Numbered from the stretch's first letter, positions 15,558-26,603 are shown. The stretch: 45,943 nucleotides of DNA from Streptomyces sp. GESEQ-4 (GCF_017948455.1 NZ_JAFFSU010000041.1:1-45943); one strand, 5' to 3'. The notes: a model not told the origin generated them from the letters alone. Numbers and translations: made by a program.

Positions 15558-15626
15558 TGGGACGTCCTTCGGGGCAGTCTCTACACTGACGTGGGCGCAA
15601 TCCCGGGCGGCGAGGGGCGGTTGACG

Positions 15627-16634
15627 GTGCGTAAGGCATGGATCGTGGCGGGTGCCGCGCTCGCGGCGGGGCTCAGCTTCGTCATGCTGCTCGTCGTGGG
15701 TGTCTACATCGTCGCCGGGAACCTTGCCAACGGGGTCGGTGGCGGCGCGAAGACCCTCGCCAAGGGGGCTGTGCCCGCCGCCTATCAGCCGCTCGTGCAG
15801 AAGTACGGCAACATGTGCCCCGCGATCAACCCGGCGCTGCTCGCCGCCCAGCTGTACCAGGAGAGCGGGTTCAATCCGAAGGCGCAGAGCCATGCGGCGG
15901 CGCAGGGGATAGCGCAGTTCATCCCCGGGACCTGGGCCACGCACGGCGTCGACGGGGACGGGGACGGGGACCGGGATGTGTGGGATCCGAACGACGCGAT
16001 TCCGTCGGCTGCCAGGTACGACTGCTCGCTCGCGAAGTATGTGAAGGACGTGCCGGGCGACCCGACGAAGAACATGCTCGCCGCCTACAACGCGGGCGCG
16101 TACGCGGTCATCAAGTACGGGGGTGTGCCGCCGTACGCGGAGACCCAGAACTACGTGAAGACCATCACGACGCTCGAGGAGAGCTTCGCGGCGCCCGTCT
16201 CCCGGGTGGACCCCTCCAAGCAGGCCGCCGGCGCCATCCACTACGCCCAGAACAAGCTCGGCACGCCCTATCTGTGGGGCGGCAACGGGACCGCCGACCA
16301 GGGAGGGCGGTTCGACTGCTCCGGGCTGACCAAAGCGGCGTACGAGAATGTCGGGATCACGCTGCCCCGGGTCGCCAACGATCAGTACAACGCCGGGCCG
16401 CATCCCGCGCGGGCGGAGCTGCTCCCCGGGGACCTGGTGTTCTTCTCGGACGACCTCACCAATTCCCGGGCCATCCGGCACGTCGGGATCTATGTCGGCG
16501 GTGGGTACATGATCAACGCGCCCCGGCCGGGGGCCGTGATCCGGTTCGACCCGATCGACACCCCTGACTACTTCGGGGCGACGCGGGTCACCGAGGACGG
16601 CGGGAAGGCGCTGGCGCTGACGGGGCAGGGATGA
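15627..16634 (+). CDS. Bifunctional SLT lytic transglycosylase / NlpC-P60 peptidase
   Basis: A cell-wall hydrolase of 335 residues when started at the GTG at 15627 (GAGGGG about 10 nt upstream). One N-terminal membrane segment (about 7-33) is followed by an SLT-type lysozyme-like domain (QLYQESGFNPKAQSHAAAQG with catalytic Glu, then GIAQFIPGTW and NMLAAYNAGAYAV) and an NlpC/P60 domain (RFDCSGLTKAAY with the catalytic Cys, RHVGIYVGGGYMINAP with the His). It would open peptidoglycan for a trans-envelope complex, as VirB1 does, and the S. coelicolor orthologue as I remember it lies beside the cmd cluster. Here it lies about 8 kb away from cmdF, beyond an accessory block. Confidence 0.9.
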   Translation: MRKAWIVAGAALAAGLSFVMLLVVGVYIVAGNLANGVGGGAKTLAKGAVPAAYQPLVQKYGNMCPAINPALLAAQLYQESGFNPKAQSHAAAQGIAQFIPGTWATHGVDGDGDGDRDVWDPNDAIPSAARYDCSLAKYVKDVPGDPTKNMLAAYNAGAYAVIKYGGVPPYAETQNYVKTITTLEESFAAPVSRVDPSKQAAGAIHYAQNKLGTPYLWGGNGTADQGGRFDCSGLTKAAYENVGITLPRVANDQYNAGPHPARAELLPGDLVFFSDDLTNSRAIRHVGIYVGGGYMINAPRPGAVIRFDPIDTPDYFGATRVTEDGGKALALTGQG

Positions 16635-16653
16635 GCGTCGTAGGCTCTCGTCT

Positions 16654-17106
<453 letters not shown>

Positions 17107-17116
17107 CGTGACGTCC

Positions 17117-17530
17117 ATGGACATCACCATTCACACGAGCTTCCTTCCGCAGGACGACCCGGAAGCGGCGCTCGCCTTCTATCGGGACGCCCTCGGTTTC
17201 GAGGTCCGCAGCGACGTCGGGCAGGGCACGATGCGGTGGATCACGGTGGGGCCTGTCGGGCAGCCGGAAACGTGCATTCTGCTGGCGCCGCCTTTCGCCG
17301 ATCCTGGGATCACGGACGAGGAGCGGCGCGTCATCGCCGAGATGATGGCCAAGGGGACGTACGGGTGGATTCTGCTGGCTACGGACGATCTCGACGGGGC
17401 GTTTGAGAAAGTGCAGGGGAGTGAGGCGGCGGAGGTTGTTCAGGAGCCTACTGAGCAGCCGTACGGGGTTCGGGACTGTGCGTTTCGCGATCCCGCGGGG
17501 AACATGGTGCGCATCCAGGAAGTGAAGTGA
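17117..17530 (+). CDS. VOC-family (glyoxalase/bleomycin-resistance-like) protein
   Basis: A 137-residue protein with two beta-alpha-beta-beta-beta modules. The first has MDITIHTSFLPQDDP and LAFYRDALGFEVRSD, and the second has WILLATDDLDGAF, QPYGVRDCAFRDPAGNMVRI with the usual YG.RD..F.DP.GN pattern. Members include glyoxalases, dioxygenases and antibiotic-binding proteins; the metal ligands cannot be confirmed and the substrate is unknown. ATG at 17117 preferred over the GTG at 17108 that lies in the same frame. Second gene of the AraC-VOC operon. Confidence 0.88.
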   Translation: MDITIHTSFLPQDDPEAALAFYRDALGFEVRSDVGQGTMRWITVGPVGQPETCILLAPPFADPGITDEERRVIAEMMAKGTYGWILLATDDLDGAFEKVQGSEAAEVVQEPTEQPYGVRDCAFRDPAGNMVRIQEVK

Positions 17531-17555
17531 CGTGAGTTGAGCTGAGCGGTCTGGT

Positions 17556-17643
17556 TGTCGGTTGGCTGCGGGTTTGTTGTGGCTGGTCGCGCCCACGCGG
17601 CGGAGCCGCAAATTGATACAGCCCCGCGCCCCTATCGGGGCGC
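17556..17643. repeat. Intergenic repeat with terminator hairpin, copy 1
   Basis: The segment contains TTGTGGCTGGTCGCGC, then after an unrelated insert CCCCGCGCCCC, and a GCGCCCC/GGGGCGC stem (17626-17632 and 17637-17643) followed by TGTTGTT. The same parts recur at 24312-24360. It probably terminates the AraC-VOC transcript. Confidence 0.7.
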
Positions 17644-17673
17644 TGTTGTTCCGTTCCTTGATTTGGAGACTCG

Positions 17674-20043
<2,370 letters not shown>

Positions 20044-20323
20044 CCGGCGAGCGGTCGGAGCGGAATGGGAAACCCTGGCCGAATTGGCCTGAACCGATCC
20101 CTGAACTGAGCGTCAACCACCCCCCTGAGCTGCGGTGATGAGTCTCTCTTCGATAACGTCTGCGTGATCATTCGGTGGAGTGTGGAACGTATTAACAGGA
20201 GCCGTGCGTTCCTGGTGACGTAGCCGAGCGGACGTCCGGCGGAAGCGGATCTACATCCACGGGGGTGGCGGTTCGGCGTGCGCACAGGTACGCCGGGGAG
20301 AGACGACGAAGGGGCCGTGCATC
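20044..20323. other. Intergenic region before the PAP2 gene
   Basis: About 280 bp that must hold the PAP2 gene promoter. No palindrome, terminator or small gene is convincing. The AT-richer stretch at 20141-20200 is the likeliest promoter area. Confidence 0.4.
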
Positions 20324-21031
20324 ATGGCTGGACTCGCCGAATCCGGGTCGAACCCCGACGTCGAGCTGCTTTACGACATCAATGGCCTGGCCAAGGACGC
20401 GCCCCGGTGGTTCGACCGGGGTGTGGAATTCCTCGGTGAGTTCGGGCTGCTGATCGTGATGGTGCTGCTGGTGCTCTGGTGCTGGTGGGCTGTGCGGCGG
20501 CGGGGTGGGGAGGACGCTGCGGCTTCTGTCGCCGCGTTGGTGTGGGCGCCGCTCGCTGCGGGGATCGCGGTGCTCGTGAATGTGCCGATACGGGGATTTG
20601 TGGAGCGGCGTCGGCCGTTTCTCGACCATCAGGGGCTGGACGTTCTGGTGGACGGGAAGACCGATTTCTCCTTTGTGAGCGATCACGCGACGATTGCCAT
20701 GGCGATGGGGGTCGGGCTGTTCGTCGCGAACCGGAAATTCGGTGTTGCGGGGATCTTGCTGGCCTTTGTTGAGGGGTATTGCCGGGTTCTTATGGGCGTG
20801 CACTATCCGACGGACGTCGTGGGTGGGTTTGCGCTCGGTACGGCTGTGGTGCTTTTGCTGTCGCCGCTGGCCATGGCTTTGCTTACGCCGGTGATGAAGG
20901 CGGCTGAGGGGTCGGGCAGGGCGTCTTGGCTTATCAGGGGGCGGGGGAGAGCCGCGGGGACTGAGCAAGCGGTGATTCCGGGGGCGCGGAGTGAGTCGGC
21001 GGACGCGGCTGAGCGGGACCTCGCGGCGTAG
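20324..21031 (+). CDS. PAP2-family membrane phosphatase
   Basis: A 235-residue membrane protein with about five hydrophobic segments. The three acid-phosphatase signatures are recognisable: RGFVERRRPF (KxxxxxxRP type), SFVSDHATIAMA (in place of PSGH, with Asp at the Gly position) and CRVLMGVHYPTDVVGG (SRxxxxxHxxxD type). Such enzymes dephosphorylate lipid pyrophosphates, for example undecaprenyl pyrophosphate (BcrC-like), or phosphatidate. The C-terminal 40 residues are hydrophilic and probably cytoplasmic. It is convergent with the FAD oxidase gene across a repeat that probably terminates both. Confidence 0.88.
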   Translation: MAGLAESGSNPDVELLYDINGLAKDAPRWFDRGVEFLGEFGLLIVMVLLVLWCWWAVRRRGGEDAAASVAALVWAPLAAGIAVLVNVPIRGFVERRRPFLDHQGLDVLVDGKTDFSFVSDHATIAMAMGVGLFVANRKFGVAGILLAFVEGYCRVLMGVHYPTDVVGGFALGTAVVLLLSPLAMALLTPVMKAAEGSGRASWLIRGRGRAAGTEQAVIPGARSESADAAERDLAA

Positions 21032-21054
21032 CTGAACGGCGTGGGGGCTGGGCG

Positions 21055-21143
21055 GGGGTGGGTCGCGCGGCCCGGCGCTGACGGGGTGCCGCCTGCGCCC
21101 ACCCGTGCCGCCCCAGGCGGCACGCATGCCCGCAGCTCAGCGG
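21055..21143. repeat. 89-bp intergenic repeat, copy A
   Basis: Differs from copy B (26604-26692) at two positions only. It holds a perfect 10-bp stem, GTGCCGCCTG (21086-21095) with CAGGCGGCAC (21114-21123), around an 18-nt loop. It lies between the convergent PAP2 and FAD oxidase genes and probably acts as a two-way terminator. Confidence 0.9.
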
Positions 21144-21157
21144 GACGGCGGCGTTGG

Positions 21158-22723
21158 CTACAGCGCCTGTGGGTATGTGAAGAACCTCTTCGGGTCGTAT
21201 TGCCTCTTCAGTTGCTGGAGGCGGGGTGCGGCGTCGCCGTAGTACGCCTTGCGCCAGTTTTTCAGGGTTGGGTCTGTGTAGTTCTGGTAGGCCGCGCCCG
21301 AAGCGTAGGGCTGCATTGCCGTGTGGGCCGCCGTTAGCCAGGTCTGGGATGTTGTGCCGGGGGTGCCGGCTCGCCAGGAGGCGACGTACTGGGCCAGCAT
21401 GCGGGAGCGGCGGTGGATGAAGGCTGTGGCGGTGGGGGAGACGCGGTTGACGGCGCCGCCGAGGGCCGTGAGCTGGATGCTGCCGGCGCCTCCTCGGATC
21501 GAGGTGAGTTGGGAGAGGAGTTGCTGGATGCCGTTCGTCGGGAGTGAGGCGTCGAAGAAGGCCGACTTCGCCGCGTATGTCTCGCGGTTCAGGGCGCCTT
21601 CGGGGGAGCGGCCGGGGGTGGAGCCCGGGAGGTGGCACTGGGCGTCCGAGGCGAAGGACGAGCAGCCTGCATAGAGCTCCATCGAGGCCTCGTAGGAGCG
21701 GCGTTTGAGGGAGACGCTGGTCGCCGGGGAGCCTATTCGGTCGGCCAGTCGGTCCACCGCGTTCTGCAGTTCGCCGTAGGTGCCGAGGGAGAACGCCGCG
21801 ACGGAGATGGTCGGGGTGCCGCCCGCCGCGTTGGCCAGGTGCAGGGAGGACCAGATCTCGTCGGGTTGGCTGGGACCCCACGCCTGCCAGGCCCGCACCA
21901 CCGCCGCCGCCTTTGACCACGGCCAGCTCATATACGCCGACACGCCCTGCGGCGCCGGGTGGGTCTTGAACTCCAGCTCCGTCACGACACCGAAGTTGCC
22001 GTTGCCCGCGCCGCGCAGCGCCCAGAACAGGTCCTTGTTCTCGGAGGCGCTGGCCGTCAGCTGCTTGCCGTCCGCCGTGATCAGCGTCGCCCGGGTGAGG
22101 CTGTCGCAGGTCAGGCCGTACGCCCGGGAGACCACGCCATGGCCGCCGCCCAGGGTGAGGCCGGAGATTCCCACTGTCGGGCACGAGCCGCCGGGGACCG
22201 TCACGCCCTTGGCCGTGAGGGCGCGGTAGACGTCGATCAGCTTGGCGCCGGCGCCGACCACGGCCGTACCGCCGCTCGCGCGGACCCGGCTGAGCTTCGA
22301 CACGTCGACGATCAGCCGGCCATCACCGGACGACCAGCCCGCGTACGAGTGGCCGCCGTTGCGGATCGCCACCTTGAGGTCGTGGGCCTGGGCGTAGGCG
22401 AGGGCCGTACGGACGTCGTCCGCGTGAGCCACGTACGCCACCGCGACCGGCTTCAAGCTGTCGAAGCGGGTGTTGTAGAGCTGGTGGGCCGCCTTCCACT
22501 GCTGCTCGCCGGGGCGGACCAGGGTGCCGTCCAGGTCCTCGGCCAGACCGGACCAGGTCTTCGCGGCGGCGGGTACGGCGCCGGTGGAGGTGGACGTGGA
22601 CATGCCCGTGGTGGCGGCGCTGGTGGTGCGGGCCGCACCCGAGGTGCCCCCGCCGCTGCACGCGGCTGTCGTCAACCCCGCGAGCGCGGCCGCGCCGCCT
22701 CCGATGAACGTACGCCGTTCCAT
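21158..22723 (-). CDS. Tat-exported lipoprotein FAD-linked oxidase (BBE type)
   Basis: A 521-residue protein from the ATG at 22723. The N terminus MERRTFIGGGAAALAGLTTAAC combines a twin-arginine motif with a lipobox (TAAC), so the folded enzyme should be exported by Tat and lipid-anchored. A PCMH-type FAD domain follows: RNGGHSYAGWSSGDG carries the His for 8-alpha attachment, and GGSCPTVGISGLTLGGG carries the Cys used for the second (6-S-cysteinyl) bond in bicovalent flavoproteins. The C-terminal berberine-bridge motif is seen as AAYQNYTDP and YDPKRFFTYPQAL. Such oxidases act on sugars or secondary metabolites. No biosynthetic neighbours are present, so the substrate is open. Confidence 0.88.
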   Translation of the reverse strand: MERRTFIGGGAAALAGLTTAACSGGGTSGAARTTSAATTGMSTSTSTGAVPAAAKTWSGLAEDLDGTLVRPGEQQWKAAHQLYNTRFDSLKPVAVAYVAHADDVRTALAYAQAHDLKVAIRNGGHSYAGWSSGDGRLIVDVSKLSRVRASGGTAVVGAGAKLIDVYRALTAKGVTVPGGSCPTVGISGLTLGGGHGVVSRAYGLTCDSLTRATLITADGKQLTASASENKDLFWALRGAGNGNFGVVTELEFKTHPAPQGVSAYMSWPWSKAAAVVRAWQAWGPSQPDEIWSSLHLANAAGGTPTISVAAFSLGTYGELQNAVDRLADRIGSPATSVSLKRRSYEASMELYAGCSSFASDAQCHLPGSTPGRSPEGALNRETYAAKSAFFDASLPTNGIQQLLSQLTSIRGGAGSIQLTALGGAVNRVSPTATAFIHRRSRMLAQYVASWRAGTPGTTSQTWLTAAHTAMQPYASGAAYQNYTDPTLKNWRKAYYGDAAPRLQQLKRQYDPKRFFTYPQAL

Positions 22724-22831
22724 GTGCGCCTCCCGTCGGCTTCCGTGGAGCGAGACGGGGCCCCGGAGTCTCGGGTTCCACAGCATCCTGCCCTGTGACA
22801 AGAACGCGGTCATGTCACAGGACAGGCTGCG

Positions 22832-23020
22832 CTACTGCCCGGGTGCGTTCGCGTGCCCCTCCGCGTCCGTCCTGGCCATGCTGCGGGCTCTGCGGGCCGG
22901 GCCGCGCCAGCCGCAGCTGCACCGCGCTGTGCAGAACTTGCCTTGGTCAACGGTTGTCGTCCGATGTTCCGGGTGTGCCTGGCGGGAATTCAGGCCTTCG
23001 TGCTGCGCCACGTCCTCCAC
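22832..23020 (-). CDS. Small Cys-rich hypothetical protein
   Basis: The 62-codon end of a longer open frame looks coding: EGLNSRQAHPEHRTTTVDQ, then KFCTARCSCGWRGPARRARS, with three Cys in C-x3-C-x-C spacing. A GTG at 23020 is taken as start; another GTG lies at 23008, and the ribosome site for either is weak. Small conserved Streptomyces proteins of this form are familiar to me but have no known function. It lies upstream of the FAD oxidase gene on the same strand, about 110 bp away. Confidence 0.5.
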   Translation of the reverse strand: MEDVAQHEGLNSRQAHPEHRTTTVDQGKFCTARCSCGWRGPARRARSMARTDAEGHANAPGQ

Positions 23021-23152
23021 CGTACCCAGCCTGGGTAAACGGTTTCTCTGCTCGCCGTCCGCGTTCGGTCGGCGTGACGAGGCCACCGACGCGTCGTTAT
23101 CCGGAACGACAAGGGGCCCGGGACGGACGTAGCGGCTGGGGGTAGGCAGGCG

Positions 23153-23986
23153 ATGGCGGAGCGGCAGCGGCGACAGTGGCGGACAGCGGCGGGGGTCGCG
23201 GGACTCATGGTCTGCGCCTGTGCCACCGGGTGTTCCGGCGGAGCCGCCGCGGAGGACGCGCGCGCGGCCGCCGATCCCGTCGAGGCCCTGGACCGGGCCG
23301 CCGACCGGCTCGTGGACGCCGGCAGCGCCCAGGCCCGTACCTCCATGGAGATGGCCACCGGCGGGACCCGCGTCACCATCCGCGGAGAAGGGGTCTACGA
23401 CTTCTCCCGGCAGCTCGGGCGGCTGAAGGTGCTGCTTCCGCAGGATCCGGCGGGGAGCCGGGAACACCGGTCGATCACCGAGCTCCTCGCCCCCGGCGCG
23501 CTGTTCATGAAGAACCGGGGGGCCGGGGTGCCCGCCGACAAATGGGTGCGCGTGGACACCGCCACACTGTCCGACGGCAACCTCGTCACCGGCGGTGCCA
23601 CGGACCCGTTCGCCGCCGCCGAGCTGCTGCGCGGGACGCGGACGGCGACGTATGTGGGGGAGACCGAGGTCGCGGGGACCGCCGTACGGCACTACCGGGG
23701 GACCGCCGATCTCGCTGAGGCGGCGCAGGAGGCCTCGGCAGGAAACCAGGAAGCGCTGACCGCGGCGGCGAAAGGGTTCGCCCGGGCCACCGTGCCGTTC
23801 GACGTCTACCTCGACGAACAGGGGCGCATCCGCAAGATCCGGCACCGGTTCAGCTTCGTCAACGGACAGCAGCAGAACACCGTCGCGGTCGCCTCGACGA
23901 CGCTGCTGTACGACTTCGGGGCCCCCGTCGACGTAGAACTGCCGGCGGCCGGGGACATCTACGCCGGGAAGATCGCCGAGGAGTGA
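23153..23986 (+). CDS. Lipoprotein, LppX/LprG-like fold
   Basis: A 277-residue lipoprotein. The signal MAERQRRQWRTAAGVAGLMVC is followed by a lipobox ending CATGC (Cys 27). The mature part begins with an Ala-rich helix and then alternating strands, for example ARTSMEMATGGTRVTIRGEG and PFDVYLDEQGRIRKIRHRFS, which is the pattern of the LppX/LprAFG-like family that carries lipids across the mycobacterial envelope. Streptomyces members are uncharacterised. The ATG at 23153 has AGG about 8 nt upstream. It stands alone as a transcription unit. Confidence 0.75.
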   Translation: MAERQRRQWRTAAGVAGLMVCACATGCSGGAAAEDARAAADPVEALDRAADRLVDAGSAQARTSMEMATGGTRVTIRGEGVYDFSRQLGRLKVLLPQDPAGSREHRSITELLAPGALFMKNRGAGVPADKWVRVDTATLSDGNLVTGGATDPFAAAELLRGTRTATYVGETEVAGTAVRHYRGTADLAEAAQEASAGNQEALTAAAKGFARATVPFDVYLDEQGRIRKIRHRFSFVNGQQQNTVAVASTTLLYDFGAPVDVELPAAGDIYAGKIAEE

Positions 23987-24127
23987 GCGGGGGCCCACGG
24001 GGAAGCCGTGCGGAAAGGTGCGCGGATGCATGACGGGCGTCAAGAACTAGCCCTTCCGTGCCATGCGCGTTGTGTAGGCCGCTCCCTACTCTAGGAAGTC
24101 GGTGACGGCAGAGAAGAGGTGATGCAC

Positions 24128-24301
24128 GTGGCTCCGGTCGGCGGTACGGCAGTTCAGGACCACGTGGCCCTCGCCGAGATCGAGCTGTGCGGAGACCTGA
24201 TCATCGCGGCGTCCGCCGCGGAGGACCGGCTCAGCCTGGAGAGCATCGACGAGGTGCTGAAAGTGGCGGAAGCGCGTGAGCGGTCCGCTGGGGGCCAGTA
24301 G
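24128..24301 (+). CDS. Small conserved-looking acidic protein
   Basis: A 57-residue protein if started at the GTG at 24128, which lies 8 nt after AAGAGG; ATG and GTG codons at 24122 and 24119 are too close to that site. The sequence VALAEIELCGDLIIAASAAEDRLSLESIDEVL shows a helical pattern with no membrane segment. Small genes of this kind are conserved in Streptomyces without known function. It is followed by a repeat that probably terminates it. Confidence 0.65.
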   Translation: MAPVGGTAVQDHVALAEIELCGDLIIAASAAEDRLSLESIDEVLKVAEARERSAGGQ

Positions 24302-24311
24302 GTCTCTGCGG

Positions 24312-24360
24312 GTTCGTTGTGGCTGGTCGCGCAGTTCCCCGCGCCCCTAAAGGGGCGCGA
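24312..24360. repeat. Intergenic repeat with terminator hairpin, copy 2
   Basis: Contains TTCGTTGTGGCTGGTCGCGC, CAGTTCCCCGCGCCCC and a CGCCCCT..AGGGGCG stem. It shares its parts with 17556-17643 and lies between the convergent small gene and csoR, so it may terminate both. Confidence 0.75.
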
Positions 24361-24365
24361 GAATC

Positions 24366-24722
24366 TCACGTTCGTAGGAGGCGGGCGATTGCTTTCGTTG
24401 CTTCCTCCACCTTTGCGTCGATCTCCTCGCCGCCCTTGACCGCGGCGTCGGCGACGCAGTGGCGCAGGTGTTCCTCCAGGAGCTGCAGGGCGAAGGACTG
24501 CAGGGCCTTGGTGGAGGCGGACACCTGCGTGAGTATGTCGATGCAGTAGACGTCCTCGTCGACCATGCGCTGCAGGCCGCGGATCTGGCCCTCGATCCGG
24601 CGCAGGCGCTTGAGGTGCTCGTCCTTCTGCTTGTGGTAGCCGTGGATCCCGCGGTCGTGGTCGGTGACCACGGCCGGGGTGGCCTCGGAGGGCACTCCCG
24701 CGCCGGCCTCGGTGGTCGTCAT
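24366..24722 (-). CDS. csoR: CsoR-family copper-sensing repressor
   Basis: A 118-residue all-helical metal-sensing repressor. The Cu(I) ligands of CsoR are present: Cys in DVYCIDIL, and His and Cys in HLRHC with the x3 spacing of the family; KRLRRIEGQIRGLQRMV is the conserved DNA-binding face. The ATG at 24722 (GGAGG about 8 nt upstream) is preferred over the one at 24740. It is monocistronic, and its promoter region contains a perfect CsoR-type palindrome, so it is autoregulated. S. lividans CsoR is the characterised relative in what I take to be the same locus. No copper transporter is near, so its main targets are elsewhere. Confidence 0.92.
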   Translation of the reverse strand: MTTTEAGAGVPSEATPAVVTDHDRGIHGYHKQKDEHLKRLRRIEGQIRGLQRMVDEDVYCIDILTQVSASTKALQSFALQLLEEHLRHCVADAAVKGGEEIDAKVEEATKAIARLLRT

Positions 24723-24738
24723 CGCGTCCTCCAGACAC

Positions 24739-24759
24739 ATATACCCCTACTGGGTATAT
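24739..24759. promoter_or_regulatory. CsoR operator
   Basis: Perfect palindrome with arms ATATACCC (24739-24746) and GGGTATAT (24752-24759) around CTACT, the known CsoR site form. It lies 17 bp upstream of the csoR start. A single extra half site, GGGTATAG, lies at 24776-24783 toward the DUF47-pit operon. Confidence 0.88.
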
Positions 24760-24949
24760 CGTACCGAACTTTGCTGGGTATAGGGCTGTTGGCCAATGCC
24801 GCAGGCAGAAGCCAGGACCGAAGCCTTGGTACGCCCCTGTGCGGATCAGTTTGCGCGATGGGTGACACTGGGGGACGGCCCATTAGCCATGGCCGGATGA
24901 TGTGCCTAGCATCAGCCTGTCCGAAACCGAAGCATCCTGAGGACCCCAC

Positions 24950-25570
24950 GTGCGCTTTCGTCTGACCCCCAGGGAGACGAGCTTCTACGACATGTTCGCC
25001 GCGTCCGCGGACAACATCGTCACGGGCTCGAAACTCCTGATGGAACTGCTCGGGGCGGACACCGCCGGCCGGGCCGAGATCGCAGAGCGTATGCGGGCCG
25101 CGGAACATGCGGGTGACGATGCCACACACGCGATCTTCCACCAGCTGAACTCCTCGTTCATCACGCCGTTCGACCGTGAGGACATCTACAAGCTCGCTTC
25201 GTGCCTCGACGACATCATGGACTTCATGGAGGAGGCCGTCGACCTCGTCGTCCTCTACAACGTGGAGGAACTACCCAAGGGCGTCGAGCAGCAGATCGAG
25301 GTGCTGGCGCGGGCGGCGGAGCTGACGGCCGAGGCGATGCCGAGTCTGCGGACGATGGACAACCTCACCGAGTACTGGATCGAGGTCAACCGGCTGGAGA
25401 ACCAGGCCGACCAGATCCACAGAAAGCTTCTTGCTCATCTCTTCAACGGCAAGTACGACGCGATCGAGGTGCTGAAGCTCAAGCAGATCGTGGATGTGCT
25501 GGAAGAGGCGGCCGACGCGTTCGAGCATGTGGCGAACACGGTGGAGACCATCGCCGTCAAGGAGTCCTGA
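24950..25570 (+). CDS. DUF47 (PhoU-like) phosphate transport accessory protein
   Basis: A 206-residue all-helical protein with the PhoU-like DUF47 pattern: FYDMFAASADNIVTGSKLLMELL, NSSFITPFDREDIYKLASCLDDIMDFMEEAVD and LKQIVDVLEEAADAFEHVANTVETI (broken here for reading). The metal-binding E/DxxxD repeats of PhoU are seen as DREDIYKLASCLDDI. It is the first gene of the operon with pit, which starts 9 bp after its stop. Such proteins are thought to control or couple low-affinity phosphate transport. Start is GTG at 24950 with TGAGGA upstream. No PHO box is seen in front. Confidence 0.9.
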   Translation: MRFRLTPRETSFYDMFAASADNIVTGSKLLMELLGADTAGRAEIAERMRAAEHAGDDATHAIFHQLNSSFITPFDREDIYKLASCLDDIMDFMEEAVDLVVLYNVEELPKGVEQQIEVLARAAELTAEAMPSLRTMDNLTEYWIEVNRLENQADQIHRKLLAHLFNGKYDAIEVLKLKQIVDVLEEAADAFEHVANTVETIAVKES

Positions 25571-25579
25571 GCCCACGCC

Positions 25580-26578
25580 ATGGACACCTTCGCGCTGGTC
25601 GTGACCATCCTGGTCGCGCTCTTCTTCACGTACACCAACGGCTTCCACGATTCGGCCAACGCCATCGCCACGTCGGTGTCGACGCGTGCGCTGACTCCCA
25701 GGGCCGCGCTGGCGATGGCGGCCGTGATGAATCTCGCCGGTGCCTTTCTGGGCAGCGAGGTCGCCAAGACGGTGAGTGAAGGGCTGATTCAGACACCCGA
25801 GGGGTCGAAGGGGATGGGGATCCTCTTCGCCGCGCTCATCGGGGCGATCACCTGGAATCTGGTCACCTGGTACTACGGGCTGCCCTCGTCGTCCTCGCAT
25901 GCGTTGTTCGGCGGCATGGTGGGGGCCGCGCTGGCGGGTGGGACGACCGTCTACTGGGACGGGGTGCTGGAGAAGATCGTCATTCCGATGTTCGTGTCGC
26001 CGGTGGTGGGGCTGGTGGTCGGGTATCTGGTGATGACGGCGATCATGTGGATCTTCCGGCGCTCGAATCCGCACAAGGCCAAGCGGGGGTTCCGGATTGC
26101 GCAGACGGTGTCCGCGGCGGGGATGGCTCTGGGGCACGGTCTGCAGGATGCGCAGAAGACCATGGGCATCGTGGTGATGGCGCTGGTCATCGCCGATGTC
26201 GAGGACTACGGCGATCCGATTCCGGTGTGGGTGAAGATCGTGTGCGCCGTGATGCTGTCGCTCGGGACGTATGCCGGGGGGTGGCGGATCATGCGGACGC
26301 TGGGGCGGAAGATCATCGAGTTGGATCCGCCGCAGGGGTTCGCCGCGGAGACGACCGGGGCGGCGATCATGTTCACTACGGCGTTCTTGTTCCGGGCGCC
26401 GATTTCTACGACGCATGTGATCACGTCGGCGATCATGGGGGTGGGGGCGACGAAGCGGGTGAACGCCGTGCGGTGGGGTGTCGCCAAGAACATTGTGCTG
26501 GGGTGGTTCATCACCATGCCGGCGGCTGCGGTGGTGGCTGCGGGGGCGTATGGGGTTGTGAGCCTGGCGTTTCTGTAG
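25580..26578 (+). CDS. pitH1: Low-affinity inorganic phosphate transporter (Pit family)
   Basis: A 332-residue membrane protein with about nine hydrophobic segments. The two inverted PiT signatures are clear: TNGFHDSANAIATSVSTRAL near the N terminus and GHGLQDAQKTMGI in the middle, plus SSSHALFGG and the APISTTHVITSAIMGVG repeat of the C-terminal half. It takes up phosphate (probably as metal phosphate) driven by the proton gradient when phosphate is plentiful. The name is by position: pitH1 of S. coelicolor lies at this place next to pst. Cotranscribed with the DUF47 gene and convergent with pstB. Confidence 0.92.
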   Translation: MDTFALVVTILVALFFTYTNGFHDSANAIATSVSTRALTPRAALAMAAVMNLAGAFLGSEVAKTVSEGLIQTPEGSKGMGILFAALIGAITWNLVTWYYGLPSSSSHALFGGMVGAALAGGTTVYWDGVLEKIVIPMFVSPVVGLVVGYLVMTAIMWIFRRSNPHKAKRGFRIAQTVSAAGMALGHGLQDAQKTMGIVVMALVIADVEDYGDPIPVWVKIVCAVMLSLGTYAGGWRIMRTLGRKIIELDPPQGFAAETTGAAIMFTTAFLFRAPISTTHVITSAIMGVGATKRVNAVRWGVAKNIVLGWFITMPAAAVVAAGAYGVVSLAFL

Positions 26579-26603
26579 CGGTCCCGTGGGTGGGGGTTGC
26601 TGT

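Noticed and set aside
22832..24043. 403-codon minus-strand open frame opposite the lipoprotein gene
   Set aside because: Most of it is antisense to a clear lipoprotein; only the last 62 codons look plausible and are listed separately.
24741..24949. Search for a PHO box upstream of DUF47-pit
   Set aside because: No GTTCA-like 11-bp repeats were found there.
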